Below, piece by piece: positions 17,301 through 28,600 of a stretch of DNA of 64,000 nucleotides (position 1 is its first letter; every line of letters begins with the position of its first letter). The stretch spans positions 186,001 through 250,000 of the forward strand of contig JAXMBI010000005.1 of NCBI GenBank assembly GCA_046349955.1. The letters are read 5' to 3'. Source of the stretch: JBGAPH01 sp046349955 (GTDB lineage: Bacteria > Planctomycetota > Planctomycetia > Pirellulales > JBGAPH01). The position numbers and the translations under genes were made by a program. The notes below the pieces were generated by a model that was not told the origin of the DNA, did no database searches, and was given only the letters and a program-made list of their open reading frames with translations.

Positions 17301-17391
17301 GGGCGAGCGGCCGGCGTAAGCCGGCTGACAAAAATACGGCTGACCACGGCGACACGGTTGAAAATCGGCGAGCTAACGCTGGCCGCTCGCC
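17301..17391. repeat. Short inverted-repeat element, copy A (about 91 bp)
   Basis: The ends GGCGAGCGGCC (17302-17312) and GGCCGCTCGCC (17381-17391) are perfect inverted repeats of 11 bp, and the similarity extends imperfectly to about 28 bp. A close relative lies at 53397-53486, also between genes. The size and ends resemble a MITE- or REP-like non-coding element. Confidence 0.75.
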
Positions 17392-17480
17392 AGAAACGCA
17401 CTCGCAGCGCACGCGCTCGGATTCTCGCGGGGCGCTCCTGCCGCGGCGACGTGCGGTTGGGCAGGCCAGGGCTGCGCCGG

Positions 17481-18746
17481 TTAGGCCGGCAGGCGCTCGC
17501 CGCGGATCAGGTCCTCGAACGTCTGCCGCTCGCGAATCAACTCAGGCTGGCCGTTGCGGACGAGCACTTCGGCGCACATCGGCTTACTGTTGTAGTTCGA
17601 GCTCATCACGAAGCCATACGCGCCGGCGTTCTCGATCACCAACAAGTCGCCGACCTCAGCCGCTGGCAGCCGCCGTGCTTCGACGAAGCCGCCGGCGGTC
17701 TGCGTGAAGATGTCGCCCGATTCGCATAGCGGCCCGCCCACCACCGCGTCGACCAGGGGCCGGTCCTCCTCCCGCGCCGGGCAGACCGCCATCGGATGAT
17801 AAGCGCCATACAGGATCGGCCGCGCCAGGTTGTTGAAGCCGGCGTCGACCAGGTAAAAGGTGTTGCCCCCCATCCGCTTTACGGCGCAAATCCGCGTCAC
17901 CAGATAGCCGCTCTCGGCCACCAGATAGCGCCCGGGCTCAATCTCGAGCCGCAGCGGATGGCCGAACGATTCTTCCAGCCGGCCGCGCATGGCGTTCCAC
18001 AACCGGAAGTAGCCGTCGAGATCGACATACGTCTCTTCGGCGCGATAGGGCACCGGCAGGCCGCCTCCGGCGCTGATCGCCGTCAGCGAGCGGCCCACTT
18101 CGCGGGCCGCCTGTTCCATCGCCCCGCACACCTGGCTCAAGTGCTCGAGGTCGGTGCCGGAGCCGATGTGCATGTGCAGCCCCGTGACGGCGATGCCGTG
18201 GGCATCGGCCCGCCGCAGGCAGTCGGCGAGTTGGGCGTGCCAGATGCCATGCTTCGAGTGCTCGCCGCCGGTGTTCGTCTTCTGGCTATGCCCATGGCCG
18301 AAGCCTGGGTTGATGCGCAGCGTGATCTGGCTGCCGGGGCGACGCTCGCCGAGTTGATCGATCATGTCGGGGGAACCGCAGCAGACGTGCAGCCCGTGCT
18401 CGATCACCATCTCGAGCGACTCGCGATCGAAGATGTCGGCTGTGTAGACGATCGCGGGCGGGTCGCCCATCGGAAGGAAGCCAGCGGCCAGCGCGCGGCC
18501 AATTTCCCCGGCGCTCACGGCGTCTACCAAGGCCCCCTCGCGCCGCATCAGGTCGAGAATCGCCAGGTTCGAGCAGGCCTTTTGGGCGAACCGCACGACG
18601 TCGAAGGCCTTGAGGTCGGCAATCCGCTCGACGATTTTGGCCTCGTCGTAGACGTAGAGGGGCGTCTCAAACTCCTCGGCCAGGCGAAACACGCTCGCGC
18701 CGGCGATCTTGGTGCGAAGCGGGGAAAAACGGGGCGGGGCTACCAT
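17481..18746 (-). CDS. lysA: Diaminopimelate decarboxylase
   Basis: The 421-residue PLP enzyme converts meso-diaminopimelate to L-lysine and CO2, the last step of lysine synthesis. The fold-III barrel is complete: TPLYVYDEAKI, then FAQKACSN with the PLP lysine (K56; relatives have FALKAN), DAVSAGEI, TLRINPGFGHGHSQKTNTGG, HSKHGI, GLHMHIGSG, the phosphate-binding SAGGGLP, EPGRYLVAESGYLVTR, and CESGDIF with the Cys and Glu that bind substrate from the partner subunit, ending with GAYGFVMSSNYNSKP. ATG at 18746 (MVAPPRFSPL) is preferred; the frame extends to 18815 without similarity to relatives. It lies 179 bp downstream of the thioredoxin-fold gene on the same strand. Confidence 0.93.
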   Translation of the reverse strand: MVAPPRFSPLRTKIAGASVFRLAEEFETPLYVYDEAKIVERIADLKAFDVVRFAQKACSNLAILDLMRREGALVDAVSAGEIGRALAAGFLPMGDPPAIVYTADIFDRESLEMVIEHGLHVCCGSPDMIDQLGERRPGSQITLRINPGFGHGHSQKTNTGGEHSKHGIWHAQLADCLRRADAHGIAVTGLHMHIGSGTDLEHLSQVCGAMEQAAREVGRSLTAISAGGGLPVPYRAEETYVDLDGYFRLWNAMRGRLEESFGHPLRLEIEPGRYLVAESGYLVTRICAVKRMGGNTFYLVDAGFNNLARPILYGAYHPMAVCPAREEDRPLVDAVVGGPLCESGDIFTQTAGGFVEARRLPAAEVGDLLVIENAGAYGFVMSSNYNSKPMCAEVLVRNGQPELIRERQTFEDLIRGERLPA

Positions 18747-18925
18747 ACTTGGGCGTGCTACTCCTTGAGCATTGAGAGAAGCCCAAAGTGTAGCGGGTTC
18801 GCGCCGCGGTTTCATGCCCTGCTGGGGGGCTAAAGGCGCCCGAGCCCGAACCCAGCGGCGCCCGCCTCAACTGCCCAGGCCTCGACCCGCGCCGAGGCGG
18901 CCAGATGCGGTTGTGCGCAGCCCGG

Positions 18926-19525
18926 CTATGCCGCGGACGGCTGCGGAGCGTTCGGCGCGGCCGCGGCGGGGCGGTTCTCCTTCGCCATCGCGACATCGTC
19001 GAAGTCGACCCGGCCGTCGGCGTCGAGATCGGCCGAGAGGTTCTGCCCCGACTCGCCGAATTGGCTCATCAAGTGATCGATCGCGGCCTCGTACTGGGTC
19101 TCGGCCGAGATCACGGGCAGCGACACACCGGAAAGGCTCGAGAGCTGCTCGAACGAGAGTTCCCCTACGTGCCGCGTGCTGTTCGAGAAGACCCACGTTG
19201 GATAGGCCGAGATGCCGGCGTCGATGGCCGCCTGGGTTTGCGTGCGATCGGGATTGGAGCACTCGACATACGGCAGCTCTGCCGCCGCGGCGCCGAAGAG
19301 TTCCTTCTGGGCGTGGCAATGCGAACACCAAAAGGCCCCGTACAACTTCGTGCCGGACGCCGTGAGCGCTTGGGCAAAGGCCGAGACGTCGACGACTGGC
19401 TCGAACAGGTAGGCCACTGGCCCGGCGGCCAAGGGAGCCGCTACCGGGGAGACCAAGGCCGAGGCCGGAGACAGGCGAACCTCGAGCGATTCGAAGCGCG
19501 GCACACTGGGGCTGCGATAGTTCAT
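18926..19525 (-). CDS. LEPR-XLL thioredoxin-fold protein with EF-hand tail
   Basis: The 199-residue product starts with FESLEVRLSPA (residues 11-21), a LEPR-XLL-type leader. Residues about 42-140 form a thioredoxin-like domain with a redox-active CSHC (C67, C70) in LYGAFWCSHCHAQ and a cis-Pro motif YPTW (P109). The GAFWC-HCH-QKELFG pattern is that of the thioredoxin domain fused to bacterial VKOR proteins, but no VKOR part is present here. A C-terminal DLDADGRVDFDDV (residues 166-178) is a single dockerin/EF-hand-like calcium loop. The protein is therefore probably an extracytoplasmic disulfide reductase or isomerase. It lies 95 bp downstream of the giant gene on the same strand and may be co-transcribed with it. 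Confidence 0.8.
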   Translation of the reverse strand: MNYRSPSVPRFESLEVRLSPASALVSPVAAPLAAGPVAYLFEPVVDVSAFAQALTASGTKLYGAFWCSHCHAQKELFGAAAAELPYVECSNPDRTQTQAAIDAGISAYPTWVFSNSTRHVGELSFEQLSSLSGVSLPVISAETQYEAAIDHLMSQFGESGQNLSADLDADGRVDFDDVAMAKENRPAAAAPNAPQPSAA

Positions 19526-19620
19526 CGTTTTCTCGTCCTTGCCGCGGACCGGCCGCCGCTCGCGAGCCCTGTCGAACTCGCAAACGACTCGCAGAATTCC
19601 GCGTCTATCTTAACTGTTGG

Positions 19621-22600
19621 CTACGACAACTGCTCGAAAAATGCGTCGCACAGTTCCTCTTGAGCCCGCTGGCGGCGGGCCGAGCCGGACAAACTCTGGG
19701 CCAGTCCGCGGGCTGCCGCCTCCCAGCGCTCGGCCTGCAGCGCCTCGAGCGCCCCGTCCAGTGCCGCTGCCCGAGCCAGCCGCGCCTTGTAGAGGCCAAA
19801 GTCGCTCAGGTCGATTTTCCGGTCGCCGTTCAAATCGTTGAGGAAGCCAAACTTCGGCTGATTCCGGTTTCCGGCGATCGGCCGGGCCGCCGCGTCGATG
19901 ATCTCAACCGTTTCGACGCCGAAGTGGCTGATCGACGCGCCCCCCGGAGCAATCGTCACCTGGCCCGGCAACTCGGTGGCCACGCCGTCTTGCGGGTCGA
20001 CGGTCAACGTGTCGTCGTCGGAGCCGCCAAAAACGTTGAACGTCGCGCCCAGAGCCGGCGTGATCTGGAACTCGTCGTCCCCTTCGTCGCCAAACATTAG
20101 GCCCGTGAGCGAACCCGTGGCCGTGACGACGAAGGTGTCGGCGTTCGTGCCGCCCCACAGGTTGCCGACGTTCGTGAAGCCCGCGGCGATGCCGGTCGCC
20201 TGGCCGCTGTCTGCGCCGTCGACCGTAAAGGTCGTCGGCAGGTCGTCGGCCACGATGCGGTTGCTGCCCGTTCCCCCGTCGACGCTGCCGGCGAGCGTGC
20301 CGCCGTCGAGCCAGAAGATGTCGAGACTGGTCCCGCCCACCAGGTTCTCGATGCCGGCGAAGCCGCCAAGCCCAGTCGCCAACCCGCCCCCAGGCGTTTG
20401 CACCTGGAAGATGTTGAATAGGTTGTCGCCCGTGAGCGTGTCGACGCCTGCCGCGCCATCGGCCATTCCAGAAAGCGTTCCGCCGGCGAGGAGGAAGCTG
20501 TCGGCCAGGCCGCCGCCGGTGAGGTTTTCGATTCCGTCGAAGGGGACGACGCTCGTGCCGGCCATCGTGCCAGCGTCAGGTCCGGTGAGCGTAAACGTAG
20601 TGGCGACCGCGGCGTCGGCGATCAGCGTATCTACTCCATCGCCGCCGCTGATCGAGCCGGTCAGCGTGCCGCCGGTGGTGAAGTTGAACGTATCGTCGCC
20701 GAGGCCGCCGGTAAGTCGCTCGACGCCCACGAACGTGGTGACGCCAGAAATCGAGCCGGCGTCGGCGGCGTTGATCGTGAACTCGACCGCCTGGTTGCCA
20801 CCGGAGATGCGATCAGTATCGGCGCCGCCATCGAGCTCGCCGGCGAACGGTTCGAAGAAGAACAAGAACTCATCGGCCTTGCTGTTCCCAATGAGGCTTT
20901 CCACCTCGACGAAGCCGCCGAGCCGCACCGGGCCGGCGTTTTCGAGCAGAAAGCCGCTCGCGGGACCGAAGGTGACGAACTGATTCGGCACATCGGCCGC
21001 CTGCACGACATCCAGCCCGCCTTCGCCGCGGAACACGCCGGAGAGAGCGCCGGGGCCGCTGAGCGTGAGCGTGTCAGCCAGGGCATTGCCCGTGAGATTC
21101 TCGACGTTCGTGAACCCGCCTGCGCCGAGGATGCCGGTGGCCGTGCCGGCGTCAGCGCCGGTCACGTTGAACGCGTTGGCCACGTTGTCGCCGCTGATCG
21201 TATCGCTGCCGGCCCCGCCATCGACCGCGCCCGAGAGCGTGCCGCCGGCGAACATGAACTCGTCGTCACGGCTGTTGCCGGTCAGATTTTCGATGCCGGC
21301 GAACGTGCCCAGCCGTGTGGCCGTGCCGGCGTCGGCCGCCGAGATGGTGAACGTCGTCGGCACGTCAGCCGCCACGAGCGTATCAGCGCCGAGCCCGCCG
21401 GCGATCGCGCCCGAGAGGCTGCCTAAATCGAGTTCGAAGCGATCAGCTTGGCCGCCGCCCGTCAGATTCTCGACGCCGGCGAACGTGAACGTGTTCACGC
21501 CGTCGGTGTGGAGGCCCGCGTCGTCGCCGGTCAGCCGGAACGTCGTCGGCACGAGGTCGTCGGCCGTCAGCACGTCAGCCGTGCCGTCGCCGCCGGTGAC
21601 TCCGCCCGTCAGTCGACCGCCGGTCGAGAGGGCAAAGGTATCGATGCCGGCCCCGCCGACCAGGTTCTCGAGTTGATCGAAGGGGCCGATGCCTGAGGCC
21701 GTCCCGGCGTTCACGCCCGTGATGCTCCAGGTACGGTTGGCGTCGTTGCCGAGCAGCGTGTCGTTGTCGCCGCCGCCCGCGATCGTGCCAGCCACGGTTC
21801 CGCCCTGGCGGAAGTCGAATGTGTCGTCGCCGAGGCCGGCATCGATCGAGCCGGTGAGCGAGCCGCCGGGCAGGAACACGAAGGTGTCGTCGCCGATGCC
21901 GCCCACCAGGCTCTCGATCCCCGTGAAGGCGACGCCGTTGAGCGTGCCGGTGTTGGGGCCGGAGATGATCCACAGGTTTTCGCCGTCGCCGCTCGTGAGG
22001 GTGTCGAGCCCGCTGCCGCCGAGCAGCCGCTCGACGTTCAGTCCGGCATGTGACACTTCGTTGCCCAGACCGTCGCTCACCTTGATCTGCGTGCCGACGA
22101 CGAAGTTGAGCGGCACGGTGACCGCCGAGAAATCGAGGAAGTCGTCGGTTCCTTCGCTCGGGCCTTCGATCAGGTCATCGACGCCGAAGCCGTCGGCGAA
22201 GCGATAGGTGTCGTTGCCGGCTTGACCGGCCAGTTCGTCGTCGCCGGCCAGGCCGATGATCAGATCGGCCGAATCGCCGCCAAAGATCTTGTTGTCCTCG
22301 CTGCTGCCGCGGAGCGTGTCGGCGGCGACCGTGCCGATGATGTTCTCGAAGAGTCCCGGCGCCGGCGTTTCGACCGTCTGCTGCGGCAGTCCCCACACCG
22401 CCACGACGGGCGCCGTGGTGAGGATCGGCGGAGTCTCGAGGTCGACCGTCACCGGATCGGGGATTTGGCTGAAGTCAAGCGTGTCGCTGCCGATCGTCTC
22501 CACGATCTGGTCGTTGTCGCCTGGGTTGCCTGGCACGAAGACATAGGTGTCGTCGCCGGCGGCGCCTTGCAGCACGTCGGAGCCGGCGCGGCCGTCGAGC

Positions 22601-25600
22601 AGGTTGTTGCGGGCATTGCCGATCAAGAAGTCGTTGGCCGCGCCGCCAATGGCCTGCTCGAGGAAGGCGTGTTGGTCGTTGAGCTTGGTCTGCACCTTAT
22701 GGACGGCGCTGCCGAGCCGCGAATGCTGGGCCACGATCGGCACGGCAAACGCCGCCGGCGCGTCGGAGAGATCGACCGTCACCGGCTCATCGGCGCCCAG
22801 ACCGGGCTGATCCTTGAGCGGCACGGGGCTGAAGTCCAGGCGATCGTAGATGCCTTCGTCCCAGCGCTCGTTGGTGCCGCCCCCTTCCAGTTCCTCGATC
22901 GTGTCGAGCTCGTCGCCGGCCGCCGGCGCGGGGCCGAAATGATAGGTATCGTTCCGCAATTGGCCAATCAACAGATCGTCGCCGCCGAGGCCGAACAGGT
23001 GGTCGTCGTCACCCAGGCTGAGAATGCAGGGGTTCGTGATGACGTTGTCGCCGTAAATCGTGTCCGTGGCGTTGAAGCCATAGAGCCAGTCCTTGCCGTC
23101 GACGAGCGGCGTCTGCAGGAAGTTGCCGAAGTCGATGTCGTCGAGCGTTTGGTTGAACTGGCCGATCGCGATGACGTGTCGCCCGGTGGCCGGATAGCTG
23201 TGGATGTAGCCTTCTTGCGGAACTTCGCGAACGGAGTACGTGCCAGGGGGCAAGTTGTCGATCGTGTAGTTGCCGGCGGCGTCGGTGACGGCGAACGGTT
23301 CGTTCGCATCGAGCTTGCCGTCGTCGTCGAGATCGACGTAGATCGTGAAGCCGGGGAGCGTGGGCTCGGTGCCCACCAGCACTCCGTCGCAATCGACGTC
23401 GAGGAACTTGGTGCCTTGAATGCGGCCGTTGCGGAAGTTGCCGAAGTCGCGGCCGTAGACCGCTTCGTCCCCTTCGAGCGTGACCAAATAGTGGTCGCTC
23501 GGGCCCTGCAAGAGCACGGTAGCGCCCGCTTCATCGCGGTCGGCGGTGGCGATGTCGAGCCGGCCGTCGCCGTTGAGATCGGCCACGATCACCGCGCCAG
23601 GATAGCTGCCGACCTCTTCGTCGAGCGGGCCGAGGAACGTGCGGTCGACGCGGCCGAAAAAGAGGCTGACTTCGCTGTCCCCTTCACTACCATCGTCGCT
23701 CACGACGAGGTCGGCGATGCCGTCGCCGTTCAAGTCCCCGGCGGCCACGTCGAGCGGCGAAAGCGTAAACGGCAGAATCTCCGGCGTGGCGGCAAAGGTG
23801 AGCGCTGTAGCGGAACTCAAGCCGTAGTACACTCCGGCATCGCCGGCGGCGGCGATGGCCAGGTCGAGGTTGCCATCGGCGTCGAAATCGCCCACCGCCA
23901 GCCGCCGCGGCCCTTCGAGTCGCTCTGCGAGCACCGGCACATCGAGCGCCTGAGTGAGCGACCCGTCGCCCGTGGCGTTGTTTACGAAGATTCGCACGAG
24001 TCTGCTCGCGCCGTTGAGCACGGCCAGGTCGGCAAAGCCGTCGTGGTTGAAGTCGGCGGCCGCCAGGTCGCGCAGCCCTTCGCCGGCGACCAGCAGCAGG
24101 GGCGCGAAGAGGCCCCCCGCCGGATTGTTGAGGAACACCCGCACCTGCCCGTCGCCGCTCGAGGCGACGGCCACGTCGGGGCGGTCGTCGTGGTTGAAGT
24201 CGGCGACGGCGATCGCCACCGGATCGCCGCCGGTCGCGAAGCTCGTGGGAGCGCCGAAGGCGCCGGCGCCGTCGTTGGCGAACGTCACCACTTCGCTCGA
24301 GAGCAGCGTGACGACCAGATCGAGGTCGCCGTCGACATCGAGATCGGCCAGCTTCACGTCGGTAGGCTCGGCGGCCAGCGCGATCAACTGGGCCGGCGCA
24401 AACTTGCCGGCGCCGTCGTTCGCGAGCATCCAGATCGCCCGCGCGCCGCGGTCGGCCACTACCATGTCCACCGAGGCGTCGCCGTTGACGCGGCCGCTGT
24501 CGAGCGCGATCGGGCCCTCGCCGAAGTCGTACTTCGTGGCGTCGAACGTGATGAACGGCGCGGTCTGGGTGAAGCCCGCCTGCTGCACCTCGCGCACGTG
24601 GTACGTGCCGGGCTCGACGTTCTTGAACCAGTACTCGCCGTTCTCGTCGGTCACCGTCGAGGGCTCGTTCGGATCGAGGCGGCCGTTGTTGTTCAAGTCG
24701 AGGTAGATCGTCCAACCGGCCGCGCCGCGGTCGTTGTCGTCGCGAATGCCGTTGCCGTTGAAGTCGAGGTACTTCGTGCCGTGGATTTGGCCGCGCAAGG
24801 GGCGGTTGCCAAAGTCGCGGCCGCGCTCGATCTCGCCCGAGCCGAGATCGACGATATGCACGCCCGTGCCAGAATCGGGCCCGCGCTCCACGCGGAGGTT
24901 GTCGAACCAGAACTCCTGCCCGCCCAAGCCAAAGGTTTCGACGGCGCCCACGACAGTGAGAAAGCCCAGGTTGTCGGTCACCTGGTTCACGGTGACCACT
25001 GCGCCGCCGACCGTTTGGCCGTTGAGCTCCGTGAAGTTCTGCACGGCCCGCGTTTCGCCGTTGACGATTAGGTTCACCGCGCCGCCGCCGTCGAAGAACA
25101 CGAGCGCGACGCCGGTGACGCCTTCGCCCAGGTCGAACCGCGCCGTGGCGGTGCTCGTGGCGATCGCCTGCTGCACCACGTTGTTGCCCGTGAACTGCAC
25201 GCGGGCAGAGCCATCGCTCGTGCTGCCGCCGCCGGGGAACGCGAAGGCGCCGATCGTGGCCGTTTCCACGAAGCCGGAGTCGGCCGCCGTGTCGAAGCTG
25301 GAGTTCACCGGGAAGACGAGCTGCGGGTTCACGTCCTCGAAGCGGAACAGATCGGCCAGTGTTTGCGGCGCGGGGTAGGTTTGCACCCAGTTGGGCTGCA
25401 CGATCTCGCCAACGATGTACACCCCCGGAGGCAGATCGGGGAACGAATAGTTCCCGTTCTCGTCGGTCGTGGTCACCGGCTCGCCGGGGTCGTGCTCGCC
25501 ATTGCGATTGAGGTCGAGATAGACTTGCCAGCCCGGCAGGCCCGGCTCGAGGTCGTCGTGCTGGCCGTCTCCATCGGTGTCGAGCCACTTCTGACCCGTG

Positions 25601-28600
25601 ATCCCACCGTTGTGGGCATTGCCAAAGTCGCGCCCCACCGCCCGGCCGCCCGGCTGGATGTCGACCACGTACACGCCCGGCGTGAGCGGCAGCGTTTGCA
25701 GGCAGACCGCGTCGACCCACAGCTCCTGTCCGCCGATGGCGAAATTGGTGACGGGGCCCACGAGCTCGAGCAGTTGCCTGTTGCCGTCGACGAGCGTGAT
25801 CCGCACCAGGGCGCCGCCGAGCAGTTGCCCGTTGAGCTCACTCAGGTCCTCGATCGCCCGCGACTCGCCGTTGACCGCCAAGTTCACCGAGCCCCCTTGA
25901 TCGGCGAAGTGCAGCGACACGCCACCGACGGTCGCCGCGAACGAGAACTGCAGGTTGACGTTGTTGAGCTGGATCTCCTTGCCTGTGCCGCCTGCGACCC
26001 CGCCCGGATCGATCTGCGCGAAGTTCGCCGACGTGCCGCCGCTCGGCAGGTTGAACGGCCCGACAGCGACCGTATACGGCGTGCCGTTGTCGCCGGTCGT
26101 GGTGAACGACTGCCCGGCCTGGAAGAGCGCGCCGACCGCCTGGTCTTCGAACTCCAGGTTCACGCAGTTCACCGGGAAGGTTTGCGTCCACCCGGGCTGA
26201 ACGACCTCAACGACCGTGTATTCTCCCGGCGGCACGTTCGTGAAGAAATACTGCCCGCCCTCGCCCGTCACCGTGCTCGGCTCGCCCTCGTCGAGCTTGC
26301 CGTTGTGATTCAAGTCGAGGAAGATCGTCCAGCCCGCCAGCCCTACATCTTGCGTGTCGCGGCGGCCGTCGGCGTTGACATCGTGCCACTTCTGGCCCGA
26401 GATCGTGCCGGTGGTTCGCTGGTTGCCGAAGTCGGCGTCGAGCACTGTTTGGTCGGGCCCCAAGAAGATGCGATGGGCATTGGTCTCGATGAACTCGAGC
26501 CCCGCAAGCTCGCGGCGCGTGAGGGCATTGACGGCCACGGCTGGGCCGTTGGGAGTTTGGTCGACCGTGAAGTGCCAGTCCTGTTGCCGGGCGCTCACGA
26601 CTCCATGCAGGATGCCGGTGTCCGGGTCGAAATCGAGCCCCGCGAGCACGCCCGACTGCTCCGGCAGCGGAATCTCCAAAAGCGACAGCACTTCGCCCGT
26701 CGTCTTGTCGACGCGCAGCAGCCGCGAAGCGTCGCTGCCCGGCGCGGTGTCGAACAGGAACAGCGCTCCGTCCTTGGAGAAGGCCATGCCCGAGAGGTCC
26801 TGGGCGTTCGGGAAGGCGGCGATCGCCGTCACGCGTGAAAGGGTCGGCAGGGCCGACATGAGCTGCCCGACGGCCCCGCTGTAGTCGAGCGTTGCTCGGA
26901 ACAATGCGTTGGGCACGGGGGCCCCGGCGCCCGACACGAAGTAGATGTCGGCCGTGTGGTCGCCTGCCGCGCGGTTGTACGACGTGGGATCGATCTCCAG
27001 ATCCCCTTCGCCCAGGCTGATCGGAATCGGGCCAAAGGGGCTGTCGGAGCGCAGTTGGCCCACGTCGCGCGTGGCGCCGCGGAGCTCTTCGATCACCACG
27101 AGCTGCCCGCTGTCGGACACGCCATAGATGCGGCCGTCCCAGTCGGAGAAGGTGAGCCCGGCCAGGTTGCCCTGCATATTGACCGCGCGCTGCCGCCGCA
27201 CGAGGTCGGTCGCCAGGTTTAGATCCCACAGGCCGCGGTTCGGGAAGGAGCCGGCCAGTGCATGATCGCTGGGATAGGTCTGCACGAAGCCGGCGCCAAT
27301 CTCCTCGCGGACGACGTAGTCGTTCGGCGGCAGCTCGGCGAAGTGGTACTCACCGTTGGCGTTGGTCGTGGAAAACGGCTCGCTGGCGGGAACTGCGCCG
27401 GGCACCTGTACGATGTCGCGCACGCCGTTGTTGTTGAGGTCCAAGTAAACGATCACGCCGGGCAAGGACGGCTCCAGATCGTCCTGGGAACCGTCGCCGT
27501 CAAAGTCTTCCCACTTGCGTCCGCGGATTTCGCTGTCGCCCACCCCACCCGGCAACGGCAGGCAGGCTACCAGTTCGCAGTCAGTCGAAACGGCCGTGGG
27601 GATCGCCGGGCCATCTTCGGCCGTGGGCGCAGCCGGATGATCGTGCTCGTTGTCGACAGGCGTGGCAGGCCCGGGTTCGACCACGATCGGCGGTTGAGTG
27701 GCGACCGGACCGGCGACCTCGGTGATCGCTTTGGCCACAAGGTCCCGTTCGAAGGGGCTGAGCTGCGCCGGGCCAATCAGGCCAGCGGCCAACTGGCGGA
27801 AGAGATAGAGATCGCGGAAGTCAACGTCGCCGTCAGGCTCGAAGTCGAAGCAGATGTTGTATTGCCCAAAGCCAGGCTGGCCGAAGTTCGGGTCGCCGAC
27901 CTCGGAGTGGAAGGCGAAGTTGAACATCGTCAGGTCTTCGGCGTCGATCCGGCCGTCGCCGTTGCAATCTCCCACGCGGCGGTTGCCGAAATCGGCGCCC
28001 GTCTTGGAAGTTCCTCCCTCGAGGTCGAGGAAATGCCCAAACAGGCTGCCGGCGCCGGGCCAGGTTTGCTGCCAGCCAAGCTCGGGAACCTCGGCGACGA
28101 AGTACGTGCCGGGGAGCAAATTCGTGAAGCGGTACGCGCCGGCTTCATCCTCCGGCGTGGCCGGGTTGTCTGGCAGCGTGATGGCGAGCGGCTCTACGGG
28201 GAGCAGCGTGACCGGATCGCGCGTGAGCACGCCGTTGCGGTCGAGATCCAAGTAGATGCGGAAGTTGGGCAGCCCGGCCTCGCCGGGGTCGCGCACGCCA
28301 TTGGCGTTTGCATCGAGCCATTTGCGGCCGCTGATCGACACCTCTTGGGCATTGGCGAAGTCGAGACCGTGCACCACGTCGCCTGGCGAGAGCGACAACG
28401 CATGCGAGACAAGCGCCTTGGCGCCCGGCAAGGATTGCACCCAACCGGGCGACATCTCCTCGCGGACCACATAGTCGCCGGGAAGCAGGTTATTGAAGGC
28501 GTAGCGTCCCGCTTCGTTCTCGGGCGTCGCCGGGTTGTCGGCCTGCGTGACCGCCACAGGCTCGAGGGGAATGCCGAGCAGTCGGTCGAGCACGCCGTTG

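Noticed and set aside
22222..25071. Long plus-strand open frame (949 codons) opposite the giant gene
   Set aside because: At this GC content the third position of sense codons leaves the antisense frame open; its protein is Arg/Val/Ala-rich with no motif, while the minus frame has clear domains. The same applies to frames at 31513-33990 and 34048-36768.
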